This document shows, in pieces, positions 54,995 to 63,872 of a stretch of DNA of 64,000 bases. The notes below the pieces were generated by a model. It ran no database searches. It was given only the letters and a program-made list of their open reading frames with translations, and was not told the DNA's origin. This DNA comes from Hyphomicrobiaceae bacterium (lineage in GTDB: Bacteria > Pseudomonadota > Alphaproteobacteria > Rhizobiales > Hyphomicrobiaceae). Where the stretch lies: the NCBI GenBank assembly GCA_022842785.1, contig JALHOW010000001.1, forward strand, positions 434,001 through 498,000, written 5' to 3'. Both the position numbers and the translations under genes were made by a program. The stretch's first letter is position 1. Each line of letters starts with the position of its first letter.

Positions 54995-56260
54995 ATGTCC
55001 GACGGAAGCTTGCTCGACGATGCCCTCGTGCGCCTCGATGAGGCCGCCCGACATCTCAAAGTCGACCCGGACGTCGTCGAGAAGCTGAAATATGCGCGCG
55101 AGACCACCAAGGTCCGCCTGATGATCCGTATGGACGACGGCTCGCGGAAATCCTTCCTCGCCTGGCGCTGCCGCTACGACGATACGCGCGGTCCGACCAA
55201 GGGCGGCATCCGATACCACCCGGATGCGCACGTCGAGGAAGTCGAGACGCTCGCCTTCTGGATGACCTTCAAGTGCGCGGTGATGAACCTGCCGTACGGC
55301 GGCGGCAAGGGGGCCGTTCGCGTCGATCCGCGCAAGCTCTCGAAGGCCGAGCTGGAACGTCTTTCGCGCGCCTACATGCAGGCCTTTGCCCGCACAGTCG
55401 GCCCGGATCGCGATATCCCGGCGCCGGATGTCTACACGAACGCCATGATCATGGGCTGGATGGCCGATGAGTATGCCCAGATCAAGGGGCAGGCCGAGCC
55501 CGCCGTCATCACCGGCAAGCCGATCGCGCTTGGCGGTTCGCTCGGGCGTGGCGATGCGACGGCGCGCGGCGGCTACTATCTCGTGCGCCATCTCGCCGAT
55601 GATCTGAAACTGGGAAAGGTCATGCGCGTCGCGGTGCAGGGTTTTGGCAATGCAGGCCAGCACGTGGCACGTCTGCTTGCCGGGGACGGGCATCGCATTG
55701 TCGCCGTCTCGGACTCGCAAGGCGCCGTCTACGCCGGCAATGGTCTGAACGTCGAAGCCCTGCTCGCCGCCAAGGCGGCCGGCAAGCCCGTCACGGCGAC
55801 GGTCGGCCAGCACGGTCATGAGGCGCTCGATCCCGAGCAGGTCGTCGGCGTGCAGTGCGAGCTTCTCGTGCCCGCGGCGCTCGAAAACATGATCCATGCG
55901 GACAACGCGAGGAGCGTGCGCGCGAAGCTCATTCTGGAGCTCGCCAATGGCCCTGTGACGCCTGAGGCTGACGAGATCCTGAACACCGCGGGCGTTGTCG
56001 TGCTGCCGGACATTCTGGCCAATGCGGGTGGCGTCACGGTCTCGTACTTCGAGTGGGTTCAGAACCGCCAGGGCTTCTACTGGACCGAGGAAGAGATCCA
56101 CACGCGTCTGCGGGCGATCATGGAGCGTGAAGGGCGTGCGATCTGGAGCCTTTCGCGCGGGAAAAACATTCCTGTGCGGACGGCCGCATATGTTCACGCT
56201 CTCGCGCGCCTTGCCGAGGCCATCGAAGCGCACGGCACGCAGAGCTTCTTCACGAGCTGA
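54995..56260 (+). CDS. Glu/Leu/Phe/Val family dehydrogenase (glutamate dehydrogenase-like)
   Basis: A 421-aa amino-acid dehydrogenase. The signature MNLPYGGGKGAVRVDP carries the catalytic Lys region, KGGIRYHPDAHVEEVETLAFWMT precedes it, and the nucleotide motif is VAVQGFGNAGQHVARLL. NRQGFYWTEEEI is near the end. The short length (about 420) matches NAD-type glutamate dehydrogenases of archaea and Gram-positives, as found in many alphaproteobacteria. Substrate specificity within the family is not decided. ATG 54995 has AAGGA 6 bp upstream. It overlaps the end of the convergent MFS gene by 11 bp. Confidence 0.93.
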   Translation: MSDGSLLDDALVRLDEAARHLKVDPDVVEKLKYARETTKVRLMIRMDDGSRKSFLAWRCRYDDTRGPTKGGIRYHPDAHVEEVETLAFWMTFKCAVMNLPYGGGKGAVRVDPRKLSKAELERLSRAYMQAFARTVGPDRDIPAPDVYTNAMIMGWMADEYAQIKGQAEPAVITGKPIALGGSLGRGDATARGGYYLVRHLADDLKLGKVMRVAVQGFGNAGQHVARLLAGDGHRIVAVSDSQGAVYAGNGLNVEALLAAKAAGKPVTATVGQHGHEALDPEQVVGVQCELLVPAALENMIHADNARSVRAKLILELANGPVTPEADEILNTAGVVVLPDILANAGGVTVSYFEWVQNRQGFYWTEEEIHTRLRAIMEREGRAIWSLSRGKNIPVRTAAYVHALARLAEAIEAHGTQSFFTS

Positions 56261-57509
56261 CGCGCGCAGCTTCAGGTTCATCCGGTGCCACGGCGGGTAA
56301 GGCCGTGAGCCGCGCGGCCGGCGACAGTACGATAACAGCGAGCTGGACCGCAAAACCTGCGGCCGAGAGCGCGAGACAGGCACCGACGCCCGCGCGTGCA
56401 GCAAGCAGCGCACCGATCGCGGCCCCGATCGGGCGCGCGCCGAAGGTGGCCGTCATGACCAGCGCGGAGACCCGCCCCAGCATGCCGAGGGGCGTCACAA
56501 CCTGGCGGAGGGTCGTGGTCGTAATGGTCCACAGTATGGGACCGGCACCGAAGAGGAAGAAGCTCGCGGCTGCAAGGACGCCTGACGGAATCCAAAGGGT
56601 CGCGAGCATGACGAGGGCTGCAAGCAATCCCGCGAGCGGCCCCAGAATGATCATCGTGCCGAACGGGAGGCGTCGCATCAGGCGCGGCGCCAGAAGAGCG
56701 CCGACGATCATGCCGGCGCCATAAATGCCGAGCGTGAGACCGACGCCAGTGGCCGTCAGTCCGAGATGCTGGATCGCATAAGCGACATAAATGGCCTGCA
56801 GGACGAACCACGCCGTGTTGAAGAAAACCGCGGTGATGAGGATGGGGCGCAGGAGCGTGTGGGTCAGAACGAAGCGCGCACCCGCGGCCACTTCCTGGAG
56901 TGGATGCCTGCGGTGATGTTGGGGCGGTGTGCTCTCGGGCAATCTCATGAGGAGCCCGGCGGCGAGCAGCGAGAGCGCCGTCGCGATCACGTAGGCGGTC
57001 GAAGCGCCCATCCACCCCACAATGGCGCCGCCGAGCGCGGGGCCACCGGCAAAGGCGGCGCTTCGCGCGAGTTCGAGCCAGCGGTTGGCGTCGCCGAGTT
57101 GATGACGCGCCACCATCGACGGTAACAGGGCTGGTGCGGCGACGCTGTAACAGACGGTGCCGATCGCACCGATGAACCCGAGCAATGCCAGGAGGAGGAG
57201 GTCGAGCCCGCCGTAGGCGAGCAGGACGATCACGGCGAGCAGCGACGCTGCTCGAAGGGCTTCCGATCCGGCCATAAGACGGCGTTTGGCCACACGGTCG
57301 ACAAGTACGCCCGCGGGCAGCGCGAGGAGGAGAAAGGGCAGGGTCTGCGCGGTTTGAAGCAGGCCGGTTTCGGCCGCACCCGCATTGAGCAGCAGAACGG
57401 CCACCAATGGTGCCGCCGCGAGCGCAATCTGCTCGGAAAGCTGGGCGGAAAGATTGGACCAGCCGAGCGTCGCGAAGGCCGGCGGCAGGCGGTCGGATGG
57501 GCGTGACAT
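56250..57509 (-). CDS. MFS transporter (drug-efflux-like)
   Basis: A 419-aa major facilitator protein with about twelve hydrophobic segments. Between helices 2 and 3 is LPAGVLVDRVAKRRLMAGSEALR, the MFS motif A variant of the MFS_3/enterobactin-exporter group. Later, GVGLTLGIYGAGMIVGALLAPRLMRRL repeats it in the second half. It probably exports a small molecule. It is divergent from a TetR gene 180 bp away, which is the typical arrangement for a TetR-regulated exporter. Substrate unknown. Confidence 0.9.
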   Translation of the reverse strand: MSRPSDRLPPAFATLGWSNLSAQLSEQIALAAAPLVAVLLLNAGAAETGLLQTAQTLPFLLLALPAGVLVDRVAKRRLMAGSEALRAASLLAVIVLLAYGGLDLLLLALLGFIGAIGTVCYSVAAPALLPSMVARHQLGDANRWLELARSAAFAGGPALGGAIVGWMGASTAYVIATALSLLAAGLLMRLPESTPPQHHRRHPLQEVAAGARFVLTHTLLRPILITAVFFNTAWFVLQAIYVAYAIQHLGLTATGVGLTLGIYGAGMIVGALLAPRLMRRLPFGTMIILGPLAGLLAALVMLATLWIPSGVLAAASFFLFGAGPILWTITTTTLRQVVTPLGMLGRVSALVMTATFGARPIGAAIGALLAARAGVGACLALSAAGFAVQLAVIVLSPAARLTALPAVAPDEPEAARVSS

Positions 57510-57689
57510 TGGGCCTCCACGATGATTGGGGAGGCGAAGGAAAATCAGGCCCGGGCATTCGCCGCGATCCGTTTCTTGCGGCCGATTTTCTTAAGCACGG
57601 CATGTGGCTCGTGACGCCACACGATGCCGGGGGGCGGCAATTGCTGTATTCTGCGGTCGTTATTCGACTCGAGCCCCAGGACCCACGCC

Positions 57690-58301
57690 TTGCGACGCGG
57701 CTATCATCACGGCAATCTCAAGGAGGCGCTCATCGAGGCGGCGCTCTCGCTCATTGCCGAGAAGGGGCCGGGCGGTCTCACTTTTGCCGATGCGGCACGC
57801 GCGGCCGGTGTGAGTGCGGCGGCGCCGTACCGCCATTTCCGCGATCGTGAGGCGCTGCTCGCCGATGTTGCGCAGCGCGGCTTTCAGGTATTCGGCGAGA
57901 GATTGGCGAAGGCCGCTGGCGACGGTCCTCCGGAGCCTCTGAAGGCGCTCAATCGCGTCGGCAAAGCTTATTTGAGCTTTGCACGCGAGGAACCGGCCTA
58001 CTATGCCGCGATGTTCGAATCCGGCGTGCCCATCGGGTCCAATCCGGAGCTCAGGGCTGCAGCCGAGGCGGCGTTCGGCGCTGTACGTTCCGCCGTCGAG
58101 GCAGTCATCGCGACACTGCCTGCAACTTCGCGTCCGCCGGCCCTCATGATGACCCTCCACATCTGGTCACAGGCGCACGGCATCGCCAGCCTGTTCGGCC
58201 GGGCGGACGGTGCGCGCCGGCCCATTCCCATGAGCCCGGAGGATCTGCTCGAGGCCGCCGTGCTCATCTACCTGCGCGGGCTTGGCGCGCCGAAGAGCTG
58301 A
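57690..58301 (+). CDS. TetR/AcrR family transcriptional regulator
   Basis: A 203-aa TetR protein. The N-terminal helix-turn-helix is YHHGNLKEALIEAALSLIAEKGPGGLTFADAARAAGVSAAAPYRHFRDREALLADV. The C-terminal ligand domain resembles TetR_C_33 (WHG-type, with HIWSQAHGIASLFGRAD). I take TTG 57690 (encoding LRRGYHHGN) as start since AGGA lies 8 bp before it; ATG 57624 would add an unconserved 22-residue leader. It probably represses the divergent MFS gene. The gene on its right, another MFS transporter, is convergent. Confidence 0.9.
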   Translation: MRRGYHHGNLKEALIEAALSLIAEKGPGGLTFADAARAAGVSAAAPYRHFRDREALLADVAQRGFQVFGERLAKAAGDGPPEPLKALNRVGKAYLSFAREEPAYYAAMFESGVPIGSNPELRAAAEAAFGAVRSAVEAVIATLPATSRPPALMMTLHIWSQAHGIASLFGRADGARRPIPMSPEDLLEAAVLIYLRGLGAPKS

Positions 58302-58325
58302 AGCACCCAAGGGCCGTTAAAGCAT

Positions 58326-59594
58326 CTAGCTGGGCGCCCCCGCCTCGAGCGAAATGTGCGTCCGGCCGCTCTCTGCCGTTTCGGGCATCATCAGCAAGTA
58401 GACGATGAAAGCGATCGCAGCGATCGCGCCCAAGGCCAGAAATGCCGCCGAGTATCCCAGCGTGATGATGATGAGCCCGGCGAGCGATGTGGATAGCATG
58501 GCGCCCATACTCTGAGCCGTGATGATTGCGCCCTGAGCGACGTTGAAGCGTCCCGTGCCGCGAGTCAGATCAGCGACGATAACGGGAAAAAGCGCACCAT
58601 AAATTCCCGCCCCGATGCCATCGAGAAGCTGTACGGCAACTAGCCAGTACATATTGTCCGAAACCGTGTAGAGCGCGCCGCGTAGTGCCAGAACGCCGAG
58701 ACCCATCAGAAACAGAGGTTTTCGGCCCCATGCATCCGCCTTTGCACCGACCAGAAGCGCCATCGGCACCATGACGAGTTGAGCTGCAACGATGCAGGCC
58801 GATATCAAGCTGGTGCCGATGTTCTGATCCTGGAGCGCGAGTTTCTGCCCGACGACCGGGAGCATGGCCGCATTGGCCAAATGGAACAGTGTCGCGCATC
58901 CAGCGAAGATGAGAAGGGGCCGGCAGGTCACGAGGATACGCCACCCGGAGGGCTCATCCCCGCCTTTCTGTGTTTCGGTTTTGACCGCATCATGCAGGCC
59001 GCGGGCGAGTTCGTGGTCGATCTCGCCCGCGGGAATGGCAAGCACACTGAAGAGGCCCGCTATGCCCATCGCCGCGAGTAGCCAGAAGACGACGACCGGC
59101 CCCCAGAAATATGCCGCAGCTCCCGCAGCCGCGGCTGCGAGCGCATTACCGGCGTGATTGAAGGTCTCGTTGCGGCCGATACGACGTGTGAACGCTGCGT
59201 GCCCTACGATGCCGAGCGTGACTGCCGCAAGGGCGGGGGCGAATATCACGCTCGCGACCTGCGCCGTCGCCTGCGAGAGGGCAATCGTCCAAAAAGATGT
59301 GAGCCATGGAAGTGCAAGACAGCTCGCAACAACGAGAACCGTTGCGGCGATCATCACGCCTCGTTTGGCGCGCGTGGCATCGATGAATGCGCCGGCTGGC
59401 GTTTGGGCAAGTAAGCCAGCCGCCGCAGCCGTCGACATGAGGAGGCCGATGCTTCCCTCATCCCAATGATGCACTGTTAGCAGATAGATCGCGAGGTAAG
59501 GCCCAAGGCCGTCGCGCACATCCGCGAGGAACAGGTTCGAAGCATCGAGCGCGAGATTGGCCGTGCCCGAACCGCTTGTTTGCGCGATCTGCAT
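58326..59594 (-). CDS. MFS transporter
   Basis: A 422-aa major facilitator with about twelve helices. The pattern LALDASNLFLADVRDGLGPYLAIYLL at the N-terminus and QTPAGAFIDATRAKRGVMI (motif A) match a Rhizobiales and Burkholderia group of unknown substrate, often annotated as nitrate/nitrite- or arabinose-like transporters. The central cytoplasmic loop contains the charged stretch HDAVKTETQKGGDEPSG. It ends 25 bp from the convergent TetR gene, so regulation by that TetR is less clear than for the other MFS. Its upstream region faces the DUF2852 gene. Confidence 0.9.
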   Translation of the reverse strand: MQIAQTSGSGTANLALDASNLFLADVRDGLGPYLAIYLLTVHHWDEGSIGLLMSTAAAAGLLAQTPAGAFIDATRAKRGVMIAATVLVVASCLALPWLTSFWTIALSQATAQVASVIFAPALAAVTLGIVGHAAFTRRIGRNETFNHAGNALAAAAAGAAAYFWGPVVVFWLLAAMGIAGLFSVLAIPAGEIDHELARGLHDAVKTETQKGGDEPSGWRILVTCRPLLIFAGCATLFHLANAAMLPVVGQKLALQDQNIGTSLISACIVAAQLVMVPMALLVGAKADAWGRKPLFLMGLGVLALRGALYTVSDNMYWLVAVQLLDGIGAGIYGALFPVIVADLTRGTGRFNVAQGAIITAQSMGAMLSTSLAGLIIITLGYSAAFLALGAIAAIAFIVYLLMMPETAESGRTHISLEAGAPS

Positions 59595-59815
59595 CGGTAG
59601 CTCCGATCGTTCGGAGGCGTCCGCTTCGTTGGCGACAGCACATAGAACCTCGGCCGATGCGGGACCGTTCCACCCCCCAATAGCGGGTCACCGATTGCGG
59701 GCGTTCGGCCCATAGCGGTCGATGCACCGCGTCGACGCTCCCACAAGGCTGATTGCCCAAGCTCGCTCCCCAAGGCTTGCGACACCTAGATTTTGTTGCC
59801 GGGACCTCTTGAATT

Positions 59816-59842
59816 GATGTTAATGTTCGTTACATTCACATC
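59816..59842. promoter_or_regulatory. Near-perfect inverted repeat upstream of the DUF2852 gene
   Basis: GATGTTAATGT and ACATTCACATC, one mismatch over 11 bp, with a 5-bp spacer. It lies 60 bp before the ATG at 59902 in a notably AT-rich patch. The size and spacing suit a dimeric regulator. The rest of the 307-bp gap 59595-59901 is unremarkable. Confidence 0.45.
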
Positions 59843-59901
59843 GAGGGACGGACCCAAGCAGGGCAACCTCGAGAATTGGGATCAAACGCCGGGAGCGCGC
59901 G

Positions 59902-60321
59902 ATGCATCAGATGGCCATGAGAGTTGATGATTTTGGCAAGCCTGCCTGGATTGCACTGATGGTGATCGGCTTCATCGTGTTCTGGCCGATCGGCCTCGCC
60001 ATCCTGGCCTACATGATATGGAGCGGACGAATGGGATGTGGATGGCGGCGGGGTGAGTGGCGCGGGCAGCAGTTCCGCGAGAAATTCGGCAAATGGGCTG
60101 GTCCGTCGGGCCCGCAGTACTCCACCGGCAACCGCGCTTTCGACGAGTATCGCGCCGACACCATCCGGCGCCTCGAGGAAGAGGCGCGCGACTTCGAGGG
60201 CTTCCTCGACCGCCTTCGCATGGCCAAGGACAAGGCCGAGTTCGACGAGTTCATGACTGAGCGGCGCAACAACCCGCCGCGCCCCGAGGCGCCAGAAGCC
60301 GACAAGCCGGCCGGCGTGTAA
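59902..60321 (+). CDS. DUF2852 domain-containing membrane protein
   Basis: A 139-aa protein with one transmembrane helix near the N-terminus (ALMVIGFIVFWPIGLAILAYMIW). A cytoplasmic amphipathic region follows, with GNRAFDEYRADTIRRLEEEARDFEGFL and RLRMAKDKAEFDEFM, which are hallmarks of DUF2852. The C-terminal 20 residues are Pro/Ala-rich. The family is common in Rhizobiales with no known function; a regulatory or envelope role is inference. There are two close in-frame Met at the start (MHQMAMRV). A strong terminator follows. Confidence 0.88.
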   Translation: MHQMAMRVDDFGKPAWIALMVIGFIVFWPIGLAILAYMIWSGRMGCGWRRGEWRGQQFREKFGKWAGPSGPQYSTGNRAFDEYRADTIRRLEEEARDFEGFLDRLRMAKDKAEFDEFMTERRNNPPRPEAPEADKPAGV

Positions 60322-60353
60322 TCAGCCTAAAAGAGCAGTGATGATCTGAGCCG

Positions 60354-60384
60354 ACAAGGCGGGCCCGCAAGCCCGCCTTGTTTT
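60354..60384. terminator. Terminator between the DUF2852 gene and aqpZ
   Basis: An 11-bp perfect stem, ACAAGGCGGGC and GCCCGCCTTGT, with a 6-nt loop, followed by TTTT. It lies between convergent genes ending at 60321 and 60401 and can serve both. Confidence 0.85.
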
Positions 60385-60400
60385 GCTTTGGCCGTGTGCG

Positions 60401-61093
60401 TCAGCCTTTCTTGGCGTCGAGTGCGCCCGTCTGGAATACGAAGCCGGCTGCCGCCGCGCCGATCAGAGGCGCCACGATGAAGAGCCAGAGCTGCGAGAGA
60501 GCGCCGCCACCCGCAAAGAGTGCGGGGCCGAGGCTGCGGGCGGGATTGACCGAGGTGCCCGTGATCTGGATGCCGACGAGGTGGATGGCAACGAGCGTCA
60601 GGCCGATGGCGAGGCCCGCGTTGACCGTCGGAGCGCCTGCGCCTGTCGAGCCGAGGATCACGACGACGAACAGGAAGGTAGCGACGACCTCGAAGATGAA
60701 GGCGGCTCCAAGCCCGTAGCCGCCGAGATAGGTCGGCCCCCAGCCGTTCTGACCGAGGCCCTGCTTGGCGACGTCGAAGCCCGCGAGCTTGCCTGAAGCG
60801 ATCATGTACAGCACGGCCGCGCCGGCGATGGCGCCGAGGCATTGCGCGATTACGTACTGGATGAAATCGCTGCTCGACATGCGGCCGGCTATGAGTGCGC
60901 CGAGGCTGACTGCAGGGTTGATGTGGCAGCCCGAGACGGGACCGATGCCGTAGGCCATGCCGATGAGTGCGAGGCCGAAGGCGACGGCAATGCCGTGCAC
61001 ACCGATGACGCCGGCGCCCGCAATGACCGCGGAGCCGCAACCGAGAAAGACGAGCGTGAAAGTGCCGATGAATTCTGCGACGGCCTTGTTCAT
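60401..61093 (-). CDS. aqpZ: Aquaporin Z
   Basis: A 230-aa MIP-family channel with six transmembrane helices. The two NPA boxes are in CHINPAVSLGALIAG and TSVNPARSLGPALF. The second box is followed by the Arg of the ar/R filter, and GMAYGIGPVSG, with the His of CHINPA, supports the narrow water-selective pore of AqpZ. It lets water cross the inner membrane during osmotic change. ATG 61093 matches the family N-terminus MNKAVAEFIGTFTLVFLG. It sits downstream of the BenE-type gene on the same strand, with a 145-bp gap. Confidence 0.95.
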   Translation of the reverse strand: MNKAVAEFIGTFTLVFLGCGSAVIAGAGVIGVHGIAVAFGLALIGMAYGIGPVSGCHINPAVSLGALIAGRMSSSDFIQYVIAQCLGAIAGAAVLYMIASGKLAGFDVAKQGLGQNGWGPTYLGGYGLGAAFIFEVVATFLFVVVILGSTGAGAPTVNAGLAIGLTLVAIHLVGIQITGTSVNPARSLGPALFAGGGALSQLWLFIVAPLIGAAAAGFVFQTGALDAKKG

Positions 61094-61238
61094 GGCGAGA
61101 TCCCTGAAAGAGGATGTGAAGCGCTGAGGCGGATAGCAGATTCAGATACCCCGATCACATTGACCGGAATCATAACTGTTGTGCACAAATCGTCAGTAGT
61201 CGAGCGGTCGGTTCGCAGTTGCGAAGGGTGTGCACCGT

Positions 61239-62474
61239 TCAATTCCTGGGCGCGGAGCGGGTTGCAAAATCGGCTCGTTCCATGATGCGCGATACGAGCG
61301 TACCGAATACGAGGCCCCAGAAGGGCGCGCCAATGCCCGCGATGGCGATGCCACTGACTGTCACCAGAAAGGCAACCAGTGCGCCGATGCCGAAGGCGCC
61401 CTGAAAGGCCGTCGAGAAGGCCCCCTGAAGTACGCGCAGCATGGCAAGACCGGCGAGAGTTGCGATGAACGCAGGCGGCGTCGCCAGCAGCAGCTTCGTG
61501 AAGAGGGGCGAGAAGAGCCCGAAGACGAGGGCGAGCAGCCCGACGAGAATGCCGGCGGCGTAGTGGGTGCTCTTGTCGCGTCCGGTCGAGAGAATGGCGT
61601 TGGTCGGCCCGGTGAGGCACGTCGATACGGTGCCGACGAGACCGGCGAATATCGACCACAGGCCGCAGGCAGCACCGATCGCATTGACGGGTGGTGCGTG
61701 CCCCGTGCTGCGCAGGACCGCTATGCCTTGGCCGTTCTGCACGACAAGCACCGTGATGGCGAGCGGCACGACGAGTTCGACGAGCGTTGCCGCATTGAAG
61801 TGCGGCACCACGAAAACGGGTGCCGCAAGTATTGTGCTGCTGTCGATCGGCGGTAGCGTGCCGGTGCGCGTGAGCGCAATGGCCACCACGCCGACCACCA
61901 TGGCGACGATCAATGGCGGCAGCCGCATGGCGACTGCCGGCAGGGCCGATAGCGCGAGAAAAGTCACGGTCATCGAGAGCGCGATCGGGAGATCGCTCTC
62001 GAAAGCTCTCACCCAGTCGAGACCGAAGGGCAGAAACACGCCGGCCACCATGCCCATGACGATGGGCATGGGTACGGCATCCATCACGCGACGCACGACG
62101 CCCGTCAGGCCGAGCACCAGCATGAGCAGACCGGTGATCAGGAAGGCGCCGACGACCTCATTGAAACTGGCGTGCGCGAGCGCAGGGCCGACCAGTACGG
62201 TGCCTGGAATGGTCCAGAAGAAAACGAGCGGCTGGCGATAGGCGGCGCAGAAGGCAATCGAGAGAAAGCCATTGATGAAGAATGCGCCAAAGAGCCAGGA
62301 TGCGGCCTGGGCCTCGCTCAGGCCTGCGCGCGCGGTGACGGCGAGAATGACCGCCACCGGCCCCGATATCGAAAAGGCGAAGGCCACGAGGGCATTGACC
62401 GCATTCTCGGCCGAAAGATCGCGCGCGAAGTCGGCGGGGCCCGCAATCGGACGGGTGATCGGCTCGAGTGACAT
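61239..62474 (-). CDS. BenE family benzoate/H+ symporter-like transporter
   Basis: A 411-aa membrane protein with about twelve helices. FLSIAFCAAYRQPLVFFWTIPGTVLVGPAL and GMVAGVFLPFGLDWVRAFESD match the BenE family, which moves benzoate or other aromatic acids with protons. No aromatic dioxygenase gene is nearby, so benzoate itself is not certain. ATG 62474 (MSLEPITRPIAG) is used; a 69-codon open extension covers the divergent promoter region. It is divergent from the alpha-hydroxy-acid oxidase gene across 194 bp. Confidence 0.9.
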   Translation of the reverse strand: MSLEPITRPIAGPADFARDLSAENAVNALVAFAFSISGPVAVILAVTARAGLSEAQAASWLFGAFFINGFLSIAFCAAYRQPLVFFWTIPGTVLVGPALAHASFNEVVGAFLITGLLMLVLGLTGVVRRVMDAVPMPIVMGMVAGVFLPFGLDWVRAFESDLPIALSMTVTFLALSALPAVAMRLPPLIVAMVVGVVAIALTRTGTLPPIDSSTILAAPVFVVPHFNAATLVELVVPLAITVLVVQNGQGIAVLRSTGHAPPVNAIGAACGLWSIFAGLVGTVSTCLTGPTNAILSTGRDKSTHYAAGILVGLLALVFGLFSPLFTKLLLATPPAFIATLAGLAMLRVLQGAFSTAFQGAFGIGALVAFLVTVSGIAIAGIGAPFWGLVFGTLVSRIMERADFATRSAPRN

Positions 62475-62668
62475 GAATTTCCTCGGGGCGTCCTGCCGGT
62501 TGTCCTGGTCAGAGCCGGCATTTCTTATGGGACCGCTCGGCAATGCTGGCATGCAAGTGGCTGATTTCCGCTTGATCCAACCGCCGCGTGGCTTCAGTTT
62601 CCTCCGTCGGGAAACGCACAAACTGCAATCCAAGCGCGAAACGCTGTCCACGAGGGAAGGGCCCGCCC

Positions 62669-63865
62669 ATGAATGCCGCACGTCCCGGCTCGGTTCACAA
62701 CTATGACGAACTGCGGCGCCTGGCCAAGCGTCGTCTGCCGAAGATCGCCTATGATTTCATCGAGGGCGGCGCCGACGGCGAGGAAGGGCTGGACCGGAAT
62801 TTCGAGGGCTTCGCGCGCTACAGTCTCGTGCCGCGCTATCTCGTCGACGTTACGAAGCGCGATCTTTCGACCGAGCTCTTCGGCCGTCGCTATTCGAGCC
62901 CCGTCGGCATCGCACCGACCGGCATTGCCGCGCTCTTCCGTCCGGGCGCGGACATGATGCTCGCGCGCGCCGCACGTGATGCGAACGTGCCCTTCATCAT
63001 GTCGGGAACGGGCACCGGCTCGATCGAGGACCTTGGTCGCGAGGCGCCCGACCACGGCTGGTATCAGCTCTATGCCGCCAAGGACAAAACCATCTCCGAG
63101 GACATGATCCGTCGCTCGAAGGATGCCGGCCTCAAGACGCTCGTCTTCACGGTCGATGTGCCCGTGCATTCGAACCGCTTGCGCAACAAGCGCAATGGCA
63201 TGTCGCGACCGCTGAACATGCCGCTGAAGACGAAGCTCGAAGCGCTCATGCATCCCGGCTGGATGTTCGACTACTACCGCAATGGCGGCCAGCCCATGTT
63301 TCCGAACTGGGCACCCTATGCGGGCCCCGGCGCGCAGAACGATGCCGACAAGGTCGCAGCCTTCGTCTCCTCGCAGACGACGCCACCCATGACCTGGGAC
63401 GACGTGAAGCGCTTTCGTGATCTCTGGCCGGGCAATTTCGTGCTCAAGGGCATCATGCATCCGCGCGACGCGGAGATTGCGCGCGACGCCGGCGTTGACG
63501 GCATCATGGTGTCGAACCACGGCGCGCGGCAGCTCAATTCCGCGCCCTCGCCCATCGAGGTGTTCCCCGCGATCCGCGACGCCGTCGGCGACAAGATGAC
63601 GTTGATGTTGGACAGCGGCGTACGCGGAGGTTCGGATGCCGTGACGGCGCTCTGCCTCGGCGCGAAGTACGTCTTCGTCGGCCGTATGACGCTCTACGCG
63701 GTTGCCGCCGGTGGCGAGAGGCTCGCGTCACGCGCGCTCGACATCATGCGCAATGAGGTCGATCTCACCATGGGCCAGATGGGGGCGCCGAACATCGCGG
63801 CCCTCGGGCCCGATTTTCTCATGTGGGACGATCCGGAAGACTTGAAGCGCAATCGCCGGCCCTGA
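62669..63865 (+). CDS. FMN-dependent alpha-hydroxy-acid oxidase (second copy)
   Basis: A 398-aa TIM-barrel flavoenzyme related to lactate, mandelate and glycolate oxidases. RRLPKIAYDFIEGGADGEEG holds the N-terminal Tyr. GIAPTGIAALFRPGAD and MSGTGTGSIEDLGREAP form the FMN site. The catalytic His is in MVSNHGARQLNSAP, and MLDSGVRGGSDAVTALCLGAKYVFVGR binds FMN phosphate. Its sequence differs widely from the copy at 27459 (for example NHGARQL against NHGGRQL), so the substrates probably differ. ATG 62669 follows GAGGGAAGG. The nearby BenE-type gene hints at aromatic 2-hydroxy acids such as mandelate, which is only inference. Confidence 0.92.
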   Translation: MNAARPGSVHNYDELRRLAKRRLPKIAYDFIEGGADGEEGLDRNFEGFARYSLVPRYLVDVTKRDLSTELFGRRYSSPVGIAPTGIAALFRPGADMMLARAARDANVPFIMSGTGTGSIEDLGREAPDHGWYQLYAAKDKTISEDMIRRSKDAGLKTLVFTVDVPVHSNRLRNKRNGMSRPLNMPLKTKLEALMHPGWMFDYYRNGGQPMFPNWAPYAGPGAQNDADKVAAFVSSQTTPPMTWDDVKRFRDLWPGNFVLKGIMHPRDAEIARDAGVDGIMVSNHGARQLNSAPSPIEVFPAIRDAVGDKMTLMLDSGVRGGSDAVTALCLGAKYVFVGRMTLYAVAAGGERLASRALDIMRNEVDLTMGQMGAPNIAALGPDFLMWDDPEDLKRNRRP

Positions 63866-63872
63866 GCGCTTC

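Noticed and set aside
54974-56413. A 479-codon open frame on the minus strand
   Set aside because: It is antisense to the Glu/Leu dehydrogenase gene and lacks protein-like features.
56278-57603. A second 441-codon minus-strand frame over the MFS gene
   Set aside because: Arg/Cys/His-rich composition marks it as an out-of-frame reading of the MFS gene.
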